Positions 34,206 to 43,554 of a DNA stretch of 62,790 nt are shown here, piece after piece. The DNA comes from Acidobacteriota bacterium. Its GTDB lineage: Bacteria; Acidobacteriota; Terriglobia; Terriglobales; Acidobacteriaceae. Location: NCBI GenBank assembly GCA_003225005.1, contig QIAN01000218.1, positions 1-62,790 of the forward strand, read 5' to 3'. Position 1 is the stretch's first letter; each line of letters starts with the position of its first letter. The notes beneath the pieces are model-generated. The model did no database searches. It worked only from the letters and a program-made list of their open reading frames with translations, and was not told the DNA's origin. Both the position numbers and the translations under genes were made by a program.

Positions 34206-35461
34206 AACCGATGACGGCCAACGATTCCACGAACGCTTCCCGCCGGGAAAGCTTTAACCTCGGTGAGGTGGTCTCTGTGGTGGGCGTTTGCGTGGACGAC
34301 GAAATGTGGCGCCTTCTGGATCTGTTTGCCGGCTCGACCGGGCTGATCCAATTGCGGGCTCGGGTTCGAGACTATCGTAGTGCTCAGGATCCAGATGCGC
34401 TCCTGGAATCCTTGGGCAATCCCACGCCAGATATTTGCCTGGTTGATTTTGACAAAGATCGCCATAGTGCGGCGATAGTAGCGGAGCGCATTCACAGTGG
34501 CCTTCCAGAAACGGCGGTGTTTGCCGTGTCCTCGCAAACACATCCGGAAGCAATTCTTGAAGCCATGCGCTCCGGCTGCGGCGAGTATCTGGTGAAGCCC
34601 CTCGATCGCGAGCAGCTGGTGAAAGCAATAGCGCGGATCGGATCCCGCAGAAAAGAAAAGCAGGAGCAGGGCAGGGCGCAGGTTTTGGCCTTCATGGGTT
34701 CCAAAGGAGGCTGCGGCACGACAACGTTAGCCACGCAACTGGGCGCTCTGCTGGCGAGCTCGTTCTCCCGGAACTCCCTGCTGCTCGATTTGCATCCGGA
34801 TTTCGGAGACGCGGCGCTGTATCTCAAGCTGATCAAGGGTCGCTTCAACTTCTTCGAGCTCTTGGAAAATGCGGATCGACTTGACGCTGATTTTCTGCAG
34901 AGTTTCGTGATGCGGCACTCCAGCGGTCTGGATTTGATTCCGGCCCCAGAGGGTAGCGTCGCGAGCCGAGAGGTGCTGCCGGCGGGTGCCCTGACCCATA
35001 CCTTGAGTTTCCTCCGCTCACGCTATGAGTTCATTCTGGTGGACCTCCCTCCGGCGCTCAACGATGAGAATCTTGCTGTGATTCGAGATTGCGATCAGCT
35101 CTATCTGGTCACGGTGGCGGAAGTGTCCGCGGTACGCAACGTGGCTCGCCAGCTGGAATACTTCGGCAGCAAGGACATTCCTCGCGCGAAGATTCGCATC
35201 ATTTTGAACCGTCATCACAAACGCAATGTGATTTCGGATGCCCAGATTGAAAAAGTTCTACAGCAGGAAATCTTCTGGCGAGTTCCAAATCAGTATCCAC
35301 AAGTTGTGAAAACTATTCATGAAGGCGACCCCATCGCCCAGCTTTCCAGTTCCGAGGTGACCCGCAATCTCAAGGAGTGGGCCGGAAGCATCGGCAAGAA
35401 GCCGGGTGCGGATTTAAAGAAAAAAGAAGGCAAGGGCCTCTTGGGTTTGTGGAATCGGTAG
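34202..35461 (+). CDS. cpaE: CpaE/TadZ pilus localisation ATPase
   Basis: 419 residues. An atypical receiver-like N-terminal domain (about 25-145, no full phosphorylation site) precedes a ParA/MinD-type ATPase with the deviant Walker A GSKGGCGTTTLA, usual in CpaE, in which the second Lys is replaced. Switch-region motif VDLPPALND follows. TadZ places the pilus machine at the pole or elsewhere in the cell. It starts within the ATGA end of cpaC. The C-terminus is Lys-rich. Confidence 0.92.
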   Translation: MKPMTANDSTNASRRESFNLGEVVSVVGVCVDDEMWRLLDLFAGSTGLIQLRARVRDYRSAQDPDALLESLGNPTPDICLVDFDKDRHSAAIVAERIHSGLPETAVFAVSSQTHPEAILEAMRSGCGEYLVKPLDREQLVKAIARIGSRRKEKQEQGRAQVLAFMGSKGGCGTTTLATQLGALLASSFSRNSLLLDLHPDFGDAALYLKLIKGRFNFFELLENADRLDADFLQSFVMRHSSGLDLIPAPEGSVASREVLPAGALTHTLSFLRSRYEFILVDLPPALNDENLAVIRDCDQLYLVTVAEVSAVRNVARQLEYFGSKDIPRAKIRIILNRHHKRNVISDAQIEKVLQQEIFWRVPNQYPQVVKTIHEGDPIAQLSSSEVTRNLKEWAGSIGKKPGADLKKKEGKGLLGLWNR

Positions 35462-35489
35462 AAAGGCATTTGAAAAATTGGGAGGGTGT

Positions 35490-36848
35490 ATGGCTGATTT
35501 TAATCCTGTAATTCCGCTGGCGACTAATCCCGTGCTTCCCGGAGAACCGAAGAAGCGCGGCGGTCTCGATTTCCGTGTCTATCAGGATCTGAAAACCGGA
35601 ATCCATCGTGACCTGCTGAACAAGATCGATGTGGAGAAGGTGGCCACGGTGCGGGACGATCGTACCCGGCGGCAGGTGTTTGTGGTGATCCAGGAGTTGG
35701 TGGCGAATCTCAAGATGCCTTTGAGCGGTCCGGAAAGAGAGCGGCTCTCGCTTGAGGTATTGGACGAGGTCTTTGGTTTGGGTCCGCTGGAACCGCTGCT
35801 GCAGGATCCGACGATCACCGACATCCTGGTAACCGGCGCCAAAGAGGTCTACGTCGAGCGAGGAGGCCAACTGGAAGAGACGAGGATCATGTTCAAGGAT
35901 GATGCGCACCTGATGCACATCATTGACAAGATCGTTTCGGCAATTGGGAGGCGGGTCGATGAATCGTCCCCCATGGTAGACGCCCGACTGGCCGATGGAT
36001 CCCGTGTTAACGTGATCATCCCGCCGCTGTCCATTGACGGCCCCCATATGTCGATTCGCCGTTTCGGGCACATCCCCATCACAGAGGATGACCTGCTGGC
36101 AAACCAGACGCTCACTCAACCGATGTTGACGCTCCTCAAGGGCGCGGTCCAATCGCGACTCAACATCGTCGTCTCTGGTGGAACCGGCGCAGGCAAGACC
36201 ACGTTCTTGAACGTGCTCTCCGGCTACATTTCCGAGAAAGAACGTATTGTCACCATTGAAGATTCAGCGGAATTGCAACTCAAGCAACGCCACGTAGTAC
36301 GACTGGAGTGTCGTCCCGCCAATGTGGAAGGAAAGGGTGCAGTACATCAGAGGCAACTTGTGATTAACAGCCTCCGTATGCGACCCAACCGCATCATCAT
36401 CGGTGAGGTGCGCGGAGAAGAAGCGCTCGACATGCTACAAGCCATGAACACGGGCCATGATGGATCTCTCACCACCATTCACGCCAATAGTCCCCGGGAT
36501 GCGATCGCCCGCATGGAAACCATGGCTATGATGGCGAACCTGAATTTGCCGGAGAAGGCGGTGCGAAAGCAGATCGCGTCTGCGGTTACACTCGTCCTTC
36601 AGGTCTCTCGCTTCGCGGATGGAACGCGGCGCCTCACCCACATCAGCGAGATCACCGGCATGGAAGATGACGTGGTCAGCATGCAGGATGTTTTCGTATT
36701 CGAGAAACAGGGAGTTTCACCCGAAGGCCGCACTCTGGGAGCGTTCACGGCCACGGGCATCCGACCCAAGTTCTCCGAGAAACTCCAGGCCTCCGGGATT
36801 ACCCTGCCCTCGAACATGTTTGAGCAGACGACCAGACTCTGGAACTGA
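35490..36848 (+). CDS. cpaF: Tad secretion ATPase (CpaF/TadA)
   Basis: 452 residues. A type II/IV secretion ATPase with Walker [10 protein letters not shown] (about 230-238), Asp box IEDSAEL, and the Walker B/His box stretch [23 protein letters not shown] then TTIHANS. It powers pilus extension and retraction. The ATG at 35490 has GGAGGG four bases upstream; a TTG at 35478 is less likely. It follows cpaE by 28 bases and precedes tadB by 10 bases. Confidence 0.95.
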   Translation: MADFNPVIPLATNPVLPGEPKKRGGLDFRVYQDLKTGIHRDLLNKIDVEKVATVRDDRTRRQVFVVIQELVANLKMPLSGPERERLSLEVLDEVFGLGPLEPLLQDPTITDILVTGAKEVYVERGGQLEETRIMFKDDAHLMHIIDKIVSAIGRRVDESSPMVDARLADGSRVNVIIPPLSIDGPHMSIRRFGHIPITEDDLLANQTLTQPMLTLLKGAVQSRLNIVVSGGTGAGKTTFLNVLSGYISEKERIVTIEDSAELQLKQRHVVRLECRPANVEGKGAVHQRQLVINSLRMRPNRIIIGEVRGEEALDMLQAMNTGHDGSLTTIHANSPRDAIARMETMAMMANLNLPEKAVRKQIASAVTLVLQVSRFADGTRRLTHISEITGMEDDVVSMQDVFVFEKQGVSPEGRTLGAFTATGIRPKFSEKLQASGITLPSNMFEQTTRLWN

Positions 36849-36858
36849 GGAAAAGATT

Positions 36859-37815
36859 ATGGCGCTGATGCTTCTATTTCTCTTGCTCCTGGTCCTGATT
36901 TTCGGTGTGATTGTCTATTTCTTGAAGCCGACCTCAACGGAAAAGGCGGTGGAAGATCAATTGGCAAGCATCGAGGAGGCCCAGTCAGGAGCCCGGGACC
37001 GGAGCTCGACGATTCTGAAGGATAGAGCCGTCCGGTCCACGGCAGTCGAGGAACTTGCCCAGCTGCTTCCCTGGTCGCAGACGGCTACGCCTCTCATCAA
37101 ACAAGCCGGCAAAAACTGGTCTTTCGGTTCTCTCACGTTGTTTTCCTTGATTGCGGGTCTTGCAGCCTACGGACTTGCATCGTTATTCAATGTTAGTAGC
37201 GTGTTTAGCATCGCCCTAGCCGCTGCCGTCGCTTTGGCGCCGTACGTATATCTCTCCATAGTCCGGGAAGTCAGGTTCAGCAAGTTCAGCGATCTTCTAC
37301 CCGAAGCAGTCGACCTGATGTCACGAGGTCTACGGGCAGGCCACTCAATCCAAGCCGTGCTGGAGATGGTCGGCAATGAGATTGCCGATCCAGTCGGAAT
37401 AGAATTCCGTGCTCTGCACAAGGAGCAGACCCTGGGTCTTCCCCTTCGGGACGCAATGGCGGATCTGGTCGATCGGGCGCCTGTGGATGACATGCGGTTT
37501 CTCGCCACCGCAATTCTTCTGCAAAAGGAGTCGGGCGGCAATCTTGCCCAGATTCTTGATAAGACTGCAGCGGTGATCCGCGAGCGAGCGCGCTTGCGCG
37601 GACAACTCCGAATTTACACCGCGCAGGGGCGCATCACGGGCTGGATTCTGGGCGCTGCCCCGTTCTTTATGTTCGGCCTGCTTAACCTCGTCAAGCATGA
37701 CTACGAGATGACTCTGTTCAGGGACTCTCTCGGACTCAAGATGGTTTATTTTGGACTGGGGATGATGGTAATCGGGATTTTGGCAATTCGTAAGATCATC
37801 GATATCAAGGTTTAG
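36859..37815 (+). CDS. tadB: Tad inner-membrane platform protein TadB
   Basis: About 318 residues. One N-terminal helix, two more around 90-135, then the T2SSF domain with the family motif DLLPEAVDLMSRGLRAGHSI and two C-terminal helices. GAGG lies eight bases before the ATG at 36859. The frame is open further upstream inside cpaF, but that part is not conserved. It works with TadC as the membrane platform for CpaF. Confidence 0.92.
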   Translation: MALMLLFLLLLVLIFGVIVYFLKPTSTEKAVEDQLASIEEAQSGARDRSSTILKDRAVRSTAVEELAQLLPWSQTATPLIKQAGKNWSFGSLTLFSLIAGLAAYGLASLFNVSSVFSIALAAAVALAPYVYLSIVREVRFSKFSDLLPEAVDLMSRGLRAGHSIQAVLEMVGNEIADPVGIEFRALHKEQTLGLPLRDAMADLVDRAPVDDMRFLATAILLQKESGGNLAQILDKTAAVIRERARLRGQLRIYTAQGRITGWILGAAPFFMFGLLNLVKHDYEMTLFRDSLGLKMVYFGLGMMVIGILAIRKIIDIKV

Positions 37816-37817
37816 CC

Positions 37818-38726
37818 ATGACGCTTATCATTGTTCTCGGGCTTAGCTTATTCGCTGCTTTAATGTTGTGCTTTGTCCTCTTGATGGGCCGCTCTTCGTC
37901 GCAAGCGGCGCTCCTCGCACAAGTTGCTCGAGAGGCTCGGGGCACGGGCCCGGTTAGCGGACCTTGGCGACCTTCAGTCCGTTCTGACCTCGTGGCAAAG
38001 CCCTTCACGGCTTTCCGACTCTTTTTCGCGGCCGAACCCGATCCCGAGATTGTCCGCAAGTTAATGCTTGCCGGATATCGCAAGCCGCATCATGCTGACA
38101 TTTTCTTGGGGATGAGGCTGGCGGTTCCGGCACTACTCGGACTGACCGTCGCACTGGTGGTTAGCAGCGGCACAATTATGTTTTTCTTGCTGGCACTTGT
38201 GATTGGTTTTTTTGTCCCTGATTTCTGGCTCTCCTACGCAACTAATCGAAGACGAGAACGGCTGAGGTTGAGTTTGCCTGACAGCTTGGACTTGCTGGCA
38301 ATCTGTCTGGAGGCCGGGTTGGGCCTGGACCAGTCTGTGGTGCGTGTCGGGCAGGAACTCGAGGTTAGCCACCCAGAACTAAGTGAAGAACTGCTGCTCA
38401 TCAACTTTGAACAACGGGCAGGGGTTCAGCGCAACGCAGCATGGCAGTCGTTTGCAGTGAGAGCGAACTTCGAGAGTGCGCGCTCGTTCGTGGCCATGCT
38501 TATTCAGACGGATCGCTTCGGAACGCCGATCGCTAAGTCGCTAGGTGCTTTCTCGGATGCATTGCGAACACAGCGCCGGCAAAAGGCAGAAGAAATGGCC
38601 GCCAAAACAACCATCAAGTTAGTACCTGCCCTGGTTTTTTGCATTTTTCCAGCTATGGGGGTAGTGCTAATCGGGCCAGCCATCGTTACGCTCCGCCATT
38701 TTTTCGAGCATTTTATGAACAGCTAA
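37818..38726 (+). CDS. tadC: Tad inner-membrane platform protein TadC
   Basis: 302 residues, T2SSF family. It has DSLDLLAICLEAGLGLDQSV, the TadC form of the family motif, and four helices (about 5-25, 95-135, 270-295). It begins two bases after tadB ends, so the two are coupled. It completes the platform for the secretion ATPase. Confidence 0.92.
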   Translation: MTLIIVLGLSLFAALMLCFVLLMGRSSSQAALLAQVAREARGTGPVSGPWRPSVRSDLVAKPFTAFRLFFAAEPDPEIVRKLMLAGYRKPHHADIFLGMRLAVPALLGLTVALVVSSGTIMFFLLALVIGFFVPDFWLSYATNRRRERLRLSLPDSLDLLAICLEAGLGLDQSVVRVGQELEVSHPELSEELLLINFEQRAGVQRNAAWQSFAVRANFESARSFVAMLIQTDRFGTPIAKSLGAFSDALRTQRRQKAEEMAAKTTIKLVPALVFCIFPAMGVVLIGPAIVTLRHFFEHFMNS

Positions 38727-38758
38727 GTTGTGGTTTTCAAATCAAGACGAGGTGAGTT

Positions 38759-38857
38759 ATGGATAACACTACATTGATTCGAGTAATTGCTGGTGTTCTG
38801 TTTGTTGTCACGCTTGTCATCCTGATCTACCGGATGAAGAAAAAATCTCCACGTTAG
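38759..38857 (+). CDS. 32-residue single-helix miniprotein
   Basis: MDNTTLIRVIAGVLFVVTLV followed by ILIYRMKKKSPR: one membrane helix (about 8-24) and a basic tail. An AGGTGAG site lies before the ATG. It lies between tadC and the DUF192 gene in the Tad operon, 32 bases from each. It is too small for family assignment. It may help the Tad membrane complex or be a general small membrane protein. Confidence 0.6.
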   Translation: MDNTTLIRVIAGVLFVVTLVILIYRMKKKSPR

Positions 38858-38888
38858 ATTTGAAACTTCCGTAGTCCGGAGACAGGTT

Positions 38889-39332
38889 ATGTTTGGATCA
38901 TCAGGACAGGTGTTTGTCTACAACAAGACGAAAGAGACGTTCCTAGCCTTTCGGGTCAATATTGCCGACTCGGTGGCGGGCCGGTTGATCGGCTTGCTGG
39001 GCCGGAGGTCTCTCAAACCCGATAGCGGTGTGTGGATCGTTCCGGCAAACGCGATCCACACTATCGGGATGATGTTTTCGTTCGATGTCGTGATGATCGA
39101 CAAGAATTTCAACGTCGTAAGTGTGAAGGAATTGGTGAAGCCCTTCCGGATAATTCTGCCAAAGCTGCGCGCGGAAAGCGTTATCGAACTGCCCGCGCAC
39201 ACCATTTTCCGCAGCCGGACTGAAGTTGGTGATGAATTAGTCATCGAGCGATACGAAGCAAGAAGATTCCCAAACCGGATGGCGGAGGAACTCTCGAACA
39301 GGTCGTCAGCGGCAGCAGCCAGTGTCTCGTGA
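38889..39332 (+). CDS. DUF192 family protein
   Basis: 147 residues. The DUF192 core (ADSVAGRLIGLLGRRSLKPD, then VWIVPANAIHTIGMMFSFDVV and VIELPAHTIF) is complete. The family has no firm function; it is often found after Tad genes in acidobacteria and related groups, and its position here, at the end of the operon, fits that. There is no signal peptide, so it is likely cytosolic here. The Ser-rich C-terminal tail is variable. GGAG precedes the ATG at about ten bases. Confidence 0.85.
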   Translation: MFGSSGQVFVYNKTKETFLAFRVNIADSVAGRLIGLLGRRSLKPDSGVWIVPANAIHTIGMMFSFDVVMIDKNFNVVSVKELVKPFRIILPKLRAESVIELPAHTIFRSRTEVGDELVIERYEARRFPNRMAEELSNRSSAAAASVS

Positions 39333-39840
39333 CGACCCGAAAAAGCGCTGGGCCACGAGTGGCAGCCACAGCGTCGTCGCAACCAGAATATAACGACTGA
39401 GATGGAACAACCCAAGCAACCACGTTCATAAGGCGCAGCACCCCAACCCAGCGCCTCTCATAACTGACAGGGGCTGCATGCCGTGAACCACCACCCACGT
39501 CTCTGGCGAAGACAGAAAGATGTTCTTGACATCCTCTCATAGAACAGACCATTTCATTGAGAATTGCTCTTCCCCGTTCCCAGGCACCGCACACCCATAC
39601 TTCTCCGCCCTGACATCGCCCGGAACTCACCCCGCACGAAGGCGTGGTTCCACAGGCCTCGCTACGCTTCTGCCGTGAGCACGTATTCCTACTTCGTCCA
39701 GAATTTCCTTCTTCCGACCCCTGGGGGCGACTGGATCGGCCGTTTACCGGCAGTCTGATTTCCTCCTGTTCTGATCATGTTTTCAACCACCTGCCGAATT
39801 ATCGTTTTCGCCTGTGTCCCAGAACGTGCCGCGGACTTGC
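39333..39840. other. Region without a recognisable gene
   Basis: About 500 bases. No coding frame with family features, tRNA or consensus promoter was found. It lies next to an integrase tail, so it may be debris of an integrated element. Confidence 0.5.
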
Positions 39841-40230
39841 CTATGCGGTCGTTTGCACGGACGATCCATTTGTTGGATTCAGGGCGGCTCGGACAATCTC
39901 AAGGTCTGGATGCTGATACTGCATGGCAGCTCTGACATCTTTATGCCCCATTGTCGTCATCACCGCCGCCAGATTGCCGGTATTGCTTAGGACCCTCGTC
40001 CCGTAATCGTGTCGTGCGCAATACAAGACGAGATCCTCAGGGAGTTGACCCGTCCGGCGTGCGATTCGGAATTGCTTTCCCATGTCCATCAAATGACCAC
40101 ACCGTGAACGAGCGGAAGGAAACAGCCATCCTTCCGCCTTACCTGCGGCGCCGGCTCGGAGGTGGGTTTGCAGTTCACGTGACAACAAGAGAAGATCAGG
40201 CATCCGCGTATTGCGAATTTCCGAGACAGT
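39841..40230 (-). pseudogene. Tyrosine recombinase C-terminal fragment
   Basis: About 120-130 residues on the minus strand. CARHDYGTR carries the His-x-x-Arg pair, MGHKDV the second conserved His region, and AMQYQHPD the catalytic Tyr. These are the last catalytic residues of a phage-type integrase. The N-terminal arm and core-binding parts and the first catalytic Arg are missing, and a stop is met just upstream (near 40235). It cannot be active; it marks a former integrated element. Confidence 0.85.
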
Positions 40231-40595
40231 ACTTCAGAGTGTAACTAGGTGGAAACTCCACTAGCGCCTAGCCGCGTTGAGCGTGCCATAGTTGAGCGAG
40301 GGGAGACAGCATCCATGGACAAATTGAAGGATCAGGATCGGGGCAAGGGCGCGATGGAGCAGGACGTGCAGAACCAAGGTGGCAATACCAGCATCCTGTC
40401 AATTGGGGCACCGTGACGAGGATGCAGAATTGAAGAACGCCGATTCTAATTTGTCCGGTTGAGCCTGCGTGGCGACATCTATGTGACGAACACGCCAACG
40501 GGCAAGAAGCAGAATGACGTTGTGTCTACCACGGGGCTGAATATCGCGTTTACGTCAAAGTAAATCGCAGGCGTGCTATGTCGCCTCTGCGCGGA
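40231..40595. other. Debris with short open frames
   Basis: A 33-codon frame at 40315-40416 (MDKLKDQDRGKGAMEQDVQN...) has a GGGGAG about eight bases upstream. A frame ending at 40562 (SLRGDIYVTNTPTGKKQNDV...GLNIAFTSK) looks like the end of a lost gene with no start. Neither is recognised. I do not call either a gene. Confidence 0.35.
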
Positions 40596-41534
40596 TCAAT
40601 CTATTCCATGTATGCGCATACCGACCAGTTGATCGACGGTCAGGTTCTGCATGCCCCGCGATCGAAGCCCGGCAATATATTCGGGAGTTACGTTGTGAAT
40701 TCTCATGGCGATTAATTCGTCGGGATCGGGATGGGAATAGCCCAAGCCCTGCAGCTTCTCGATGAATTCCGGCGAAACTCCGTGAATTCTGAATGCAATG
40801 AGCTTCTCCAGTTCGATGTGATCGTAACCGCGCTTCTTCAGTTCGTCCACCCACTCCGGCGTGGCTCCATGAATCCTCATCGCGATCAGCGTGTCTTCAT
40901 CTGGCGAATAACCGGCCTGGTGTAGGCTGCGAACCATCTGTGGAGTTACGCCATGGATGCGGAAAGCGACGAGTTTATCGGCGTCAAATACTTTTAGGCC
41001 GACGGCGCGTAGCTCTTCAATGAAGCCCGCATTCACGTTAAAAATGCGAAATGCGATCAGCTTGTCTGCATACAGCTTTGTGAGACGTTCATTTTTCATC
41101 TGCTTTGCAAAGTCGAGACTTACGTCTTGGACCGCCATGCTGAATTGCTTCTCTTCGTCCACGGAGAAGCCGAGCGATTCCATCAGCCCCGAGTAGTTGG
41201 GATCAGGCGAGAAGTGGAAGATTCCAGCGCCTTCGCCATTGTTCAGGAAACCTTCGCAGTTGATCTTGCCTGCATCGCGCGAAATGGTGAAATGGACATC
41301 CTGGCGGGCGGGTTTGGAAACGTCCAAGCCTGAGAACGAACTCACAGGCCAATCGGATTCGTGATGCGATGTTCCCCCACGATGGTTTTCGATCAGTGAG
41401 AACTCGACTTTGCCGGGATCGTCGGACTTGCGCATCGTCCAATCGCCGCTACGCGTCTCTGCTGCGCGGGTAACGATGCCGAGAATGACACAGTAGCCAA
41501 ATACCATGAATGCTAGCGTTCGACGTGCTCTCAT
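40596..41534 (-). CDS. Secreted protein with five to six 28-residue repeats
   Basis: 312 residues. A signal peptide (about 1-24) is followed by a domain of about 120 residues with no family match, then repeats with the core DKLIAFRIHGVTPEYIEEL...GY, each about 28-29 residues. The repeats match those in the ectodomain of the M56 peptidase gene 80 bases upstream. Both genes are on the minus strand and probably co-transcribed. The repeats may form a helical or coil-like scaffold with regular hydrophobic spacing. A role as ligand or regulator of the M56 sensor is inference. Confidence 0.8.
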   Translation of the reverse strand: MRARRTLAFMVFGYCVILGIVTRAAETRSGDWTMRKSDDPGKVEFSLIENHRGGTSHHESDWPVSSFSGLDVSKPARQDVHFTISRDAGKINCEGFLNNGEGAGIFHFSPDPNYSGLMESLGFSVDEEKQFSMAVQDVSLDFAKQMKNERLTKLYADKLIAFRIFNVNAGFIEELRAVGLKVFDADKLVAFRIHGVTPQMVRSLHQAGYSPDEDTLIAMRIHGATPEWVDELKKRGYDHIELEKLIAFRIHGVSPEFIEKLQGLGYSHPDPDELIAMRIHNVTPEYIAGLRSRGMQNLTVDQLVGMRIHGID

Positions 41535-41613
41535 GTTTATCTCCTAAATGGGCAGACAGTTCACGGGGCTTCCGAAATTTTCGGATCTAAGCCGAGACTG
41601 CGCCGATGCGCCG

Positions 41614-43182
41614 TCAGAGTTCTGCCGGTGTATCGAAGGCTCCTATGTGTTTCAGCTGAATTAGTTTGTCGAGATCAAGGTCCTGGAATCCATGTTTTCG
41701 CGCTCTTTCGATGAACTCGGGCGTCAGGCCCTGTACCATGGCTCCGATGACTTCGTCGACGTCGAGTTTGAATCCGGCCGATTGTAAAGCTTTGATATAT
41801 TCAGGCGTAACACCTTGCACGCGCATCCCGATAATTTGGTCTGCGGTCGGCTTGAGGCCTGTGGCTCGGATATCCCGAATGTACTCAGGAGTTACACCTT
41901 GGACACGCATGCCCACGACCTCGTCCGCATCCGGTTGCAGACCTTGTTCGTGCAGGCCATGTACGTATTCCGGTGTGACGCCCTGAACTTTGAGGCCAAC
42001 CACTTCATCTGCATCGACGTGAAGACCGGCAGCACGCATATCGCGGATGTATTGCGGTGTCACTCCTTGCACCTTCATGCCGATAATTTGGTCGGCGTCG
42101 GGCTGAACTCCCAGTTCCTTTAAGGCGCGAACGTATTCCGGGATGACTCCCTGCACTTTCATTCCGACGATCTCGTCTTCTTCAGTAAGTGCGAGGCCTG
42201 TCGCGCGCATCTCCCGAATATATTCAGGCGTGACCCCCTGGACACGCATTCCCACAATGCCGTCCACATCGGGATGCAAGCCTTGTTCGTGGATGGCGCG
42301 AACGTATTCGGGCGTGACGCCTTGAATCTTCAAGGCAACGAGCTGGTCAACCGTCAGGTCGCTAAGCCCTGCCGCCTTCATTCCATCAATGTAGGAGCTG
42401 ACAGGTTCATGCTCGCTCGGGGCAAGGTCGGGAGTTGGTTTTGCAGCCGGGATGCTTTTGATCGCCGGCTGAGCCGACGCAGCCGGCACAGGCGGAGCCG
42501 AAGGCTGCGTCGCCTGAACGCTTGCGCTCGATCGAACACCGGAACTGGCATGGGCAAAACTAAGAAGAGCGCTCCCCGACACGAGCGCCACAGTGAGGCA
42601 GAGGAAGCTGGCGGTCAGACCAATGCCGCGAATCTCTGTGCTTAGCGCTCCCAAACCGAGCAGCCGCGCAATGCGGTTCCCGACCGGACCCTGGTTCACA
42701 GCCATCGCCAGCGCCGGAGCCCTTCGCCATTCCTCCATGAGGGTCAAGGCCCGCGCGTATTCTATGGCATTGCCGCACACCGAAATCGCGGCATCGTCGC
42801 AGCAGTTTTCGCGCTCCGCTCGAATACGTTTGCTTATCCACCAAACCGCGGGGTGGTAGAAGAGCAGCGTTTCGGCTGCAATCTGGAAGACGTTCACAAA
42901 AGGATCGAGTCGCTTAATATGCGCGAGTTCGTGTGCGATGACGACTTGCAGTTGCTGCTCGGAGAGTCCGGTCAAAGCCGTAATCGGCAAAAGCACAATT
43001 GGGCGAAACGATCCGATCACCGCCGGAGCCTCCAGCCAGGCGCATTCGCCGTATTGGATCATGCGCGTAAGCCCAAGTCGCCGTTGAAGTGCCAGGCAGG
43101 TCTCCCGCAATCTGGCGCCGACCGGAATGGACGGTGTGCGGCGCATCTTTTCCACTAGCAAGAAACCGCCTGCAATTCGCAA
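41614..43182 (-). CDS. M56 (BlaR1-type) peptidase with C-terminal repeats, 5'-truncated
   Basis: 522 residues from a TTG at 43182. HELAH at 84-88 plus the downstream Glu (RAERENCCDD, about 121-130) form the gluzincin site. One membrane helix (about 188-208) separates it from eight to nine 28-residue repeats (core VVGMRVQGVTPEYIRDMRATGL-like, from about 270), ending at the C-terminus. Full-length relatives have three or four N-terminal helices before the peptidase; these are missing, and the sequence turns into a TrkA-type remnant at about 43200. The usual BlaI-type repressor gene is also absent. It could still be translated, but is probably an inactive leftover of a sensor. Confidence 0.75.
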   Translation of the reverse strand: MRIAGGFLLVEKMRRTPSIPVGARLRETCLALQRRLGLTRMIQYGECAWLEAPAVIGSFRPIVLLPITALTGLSEQQLQVVIAHELAHIKRLDPFVNVFQIAAETLLFYHPAVWWISKRIRAERENCCDDAAISVCGNAIEYARALTLMEEWRRAPALAMAVNQGPVGNRIARLLGLGALSTEIRGIGLTASFLCLTVALVSGSALLSFAHASSGVRSSASVQATQPSAPPVPAASAQPAIKSIPAAKPTPDLAPSEHEPVSSYIDGMKAAGLSDLTVDQLVALKIQGVTPEYVRAIHEQGLHPDVDGIVGMRVQGVTPEYIREMRATGLALTEEDEIVGMKVQGVIPEYVRALKELGVQPDADQIIGMKVQGVTPQYIRDMRAAGLHVDADEVVGLKVQGVTPEYVHGLHEQGLQPDADEVVGMRVQGVTPEYIRDIRATGLKPTADQIIGMRVQGVTPEYIKALQSAGFKLDVDEVIGAMVQGLTPEFIERARKHGFQDLDLDKLIQLKHIGAFDTPAEL

Positions 43183-43202
43183 GCTGAAGGAGATGAACTG
43201 TC

Positions 43203-43545
43203 GTGGATCAGCTCACCCGCCTGGAGATTCCTTTCGTGCTCATCGAAACCAGCAAGATCCTCTGCTGCGAGCTCCTCAAGGATAAGGTTCTCGCCATCCA
43301 GGGCGACGCCAAACGCCACGACATTCTTCAGGCCGCTGGCATCGAACTCGCACGAGGCGTCTGCATCGTCATCGACAAAACGACAGCGACAACCTCCGCA
43401 ACTCGGGCGCTGACGAGGTCATCATCCCCGAGTACGAAGGCGGCCTCATGACCGGCCGGATGATTGCGAAGTATTATCCGGTGCTGACGAATCTCGAATG
43501 TTGGGGAGAACGAAGGCCCCATTTTCACCGGGGGCTTCCGGTAAT
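43203..43545 (+). pseudogene. Decayed TrkA-N/RCK domain gene
   Basis: Frame one reads VDQLTRLEIPFVLIETSKIL then KVLAIQGDAKRHDILQAAGIELARGVCIVIDK, the NAD-binding RCK pattern. A second frame reads NDSDNLRNSGADEVIIPEYE and GGLMTGRMIAKYYPVLTNLE, the next part of the same domain. A deletion of about 30 residues and a frameshift lie at about 43380. The transmembrane channel part before 43203 is missing. K+ channel regulation would have been the role. Confidence 0.82.
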
Positions 43546-43554
43546 ATGATGACC

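Noticed and set aside
36619-36858. 80-residue N-terminal extension of TadB
   Set aside because: It lies inside cpaF in another frame; the ATG at 36859 has its own ribosome site and gives the usual TadB length.
39333-39840. tRNA gene next to the integrase tail
   Set aside because: No cloverleaf with a TTCRANY loop and matching acceptor arms was found.
41666-42325. Nucleotide repeats that could be read as a CRISPR-like array
   Set aside because: The period of about 84 bases and in-frame codons show that they encode the 28-residue protein repeats.
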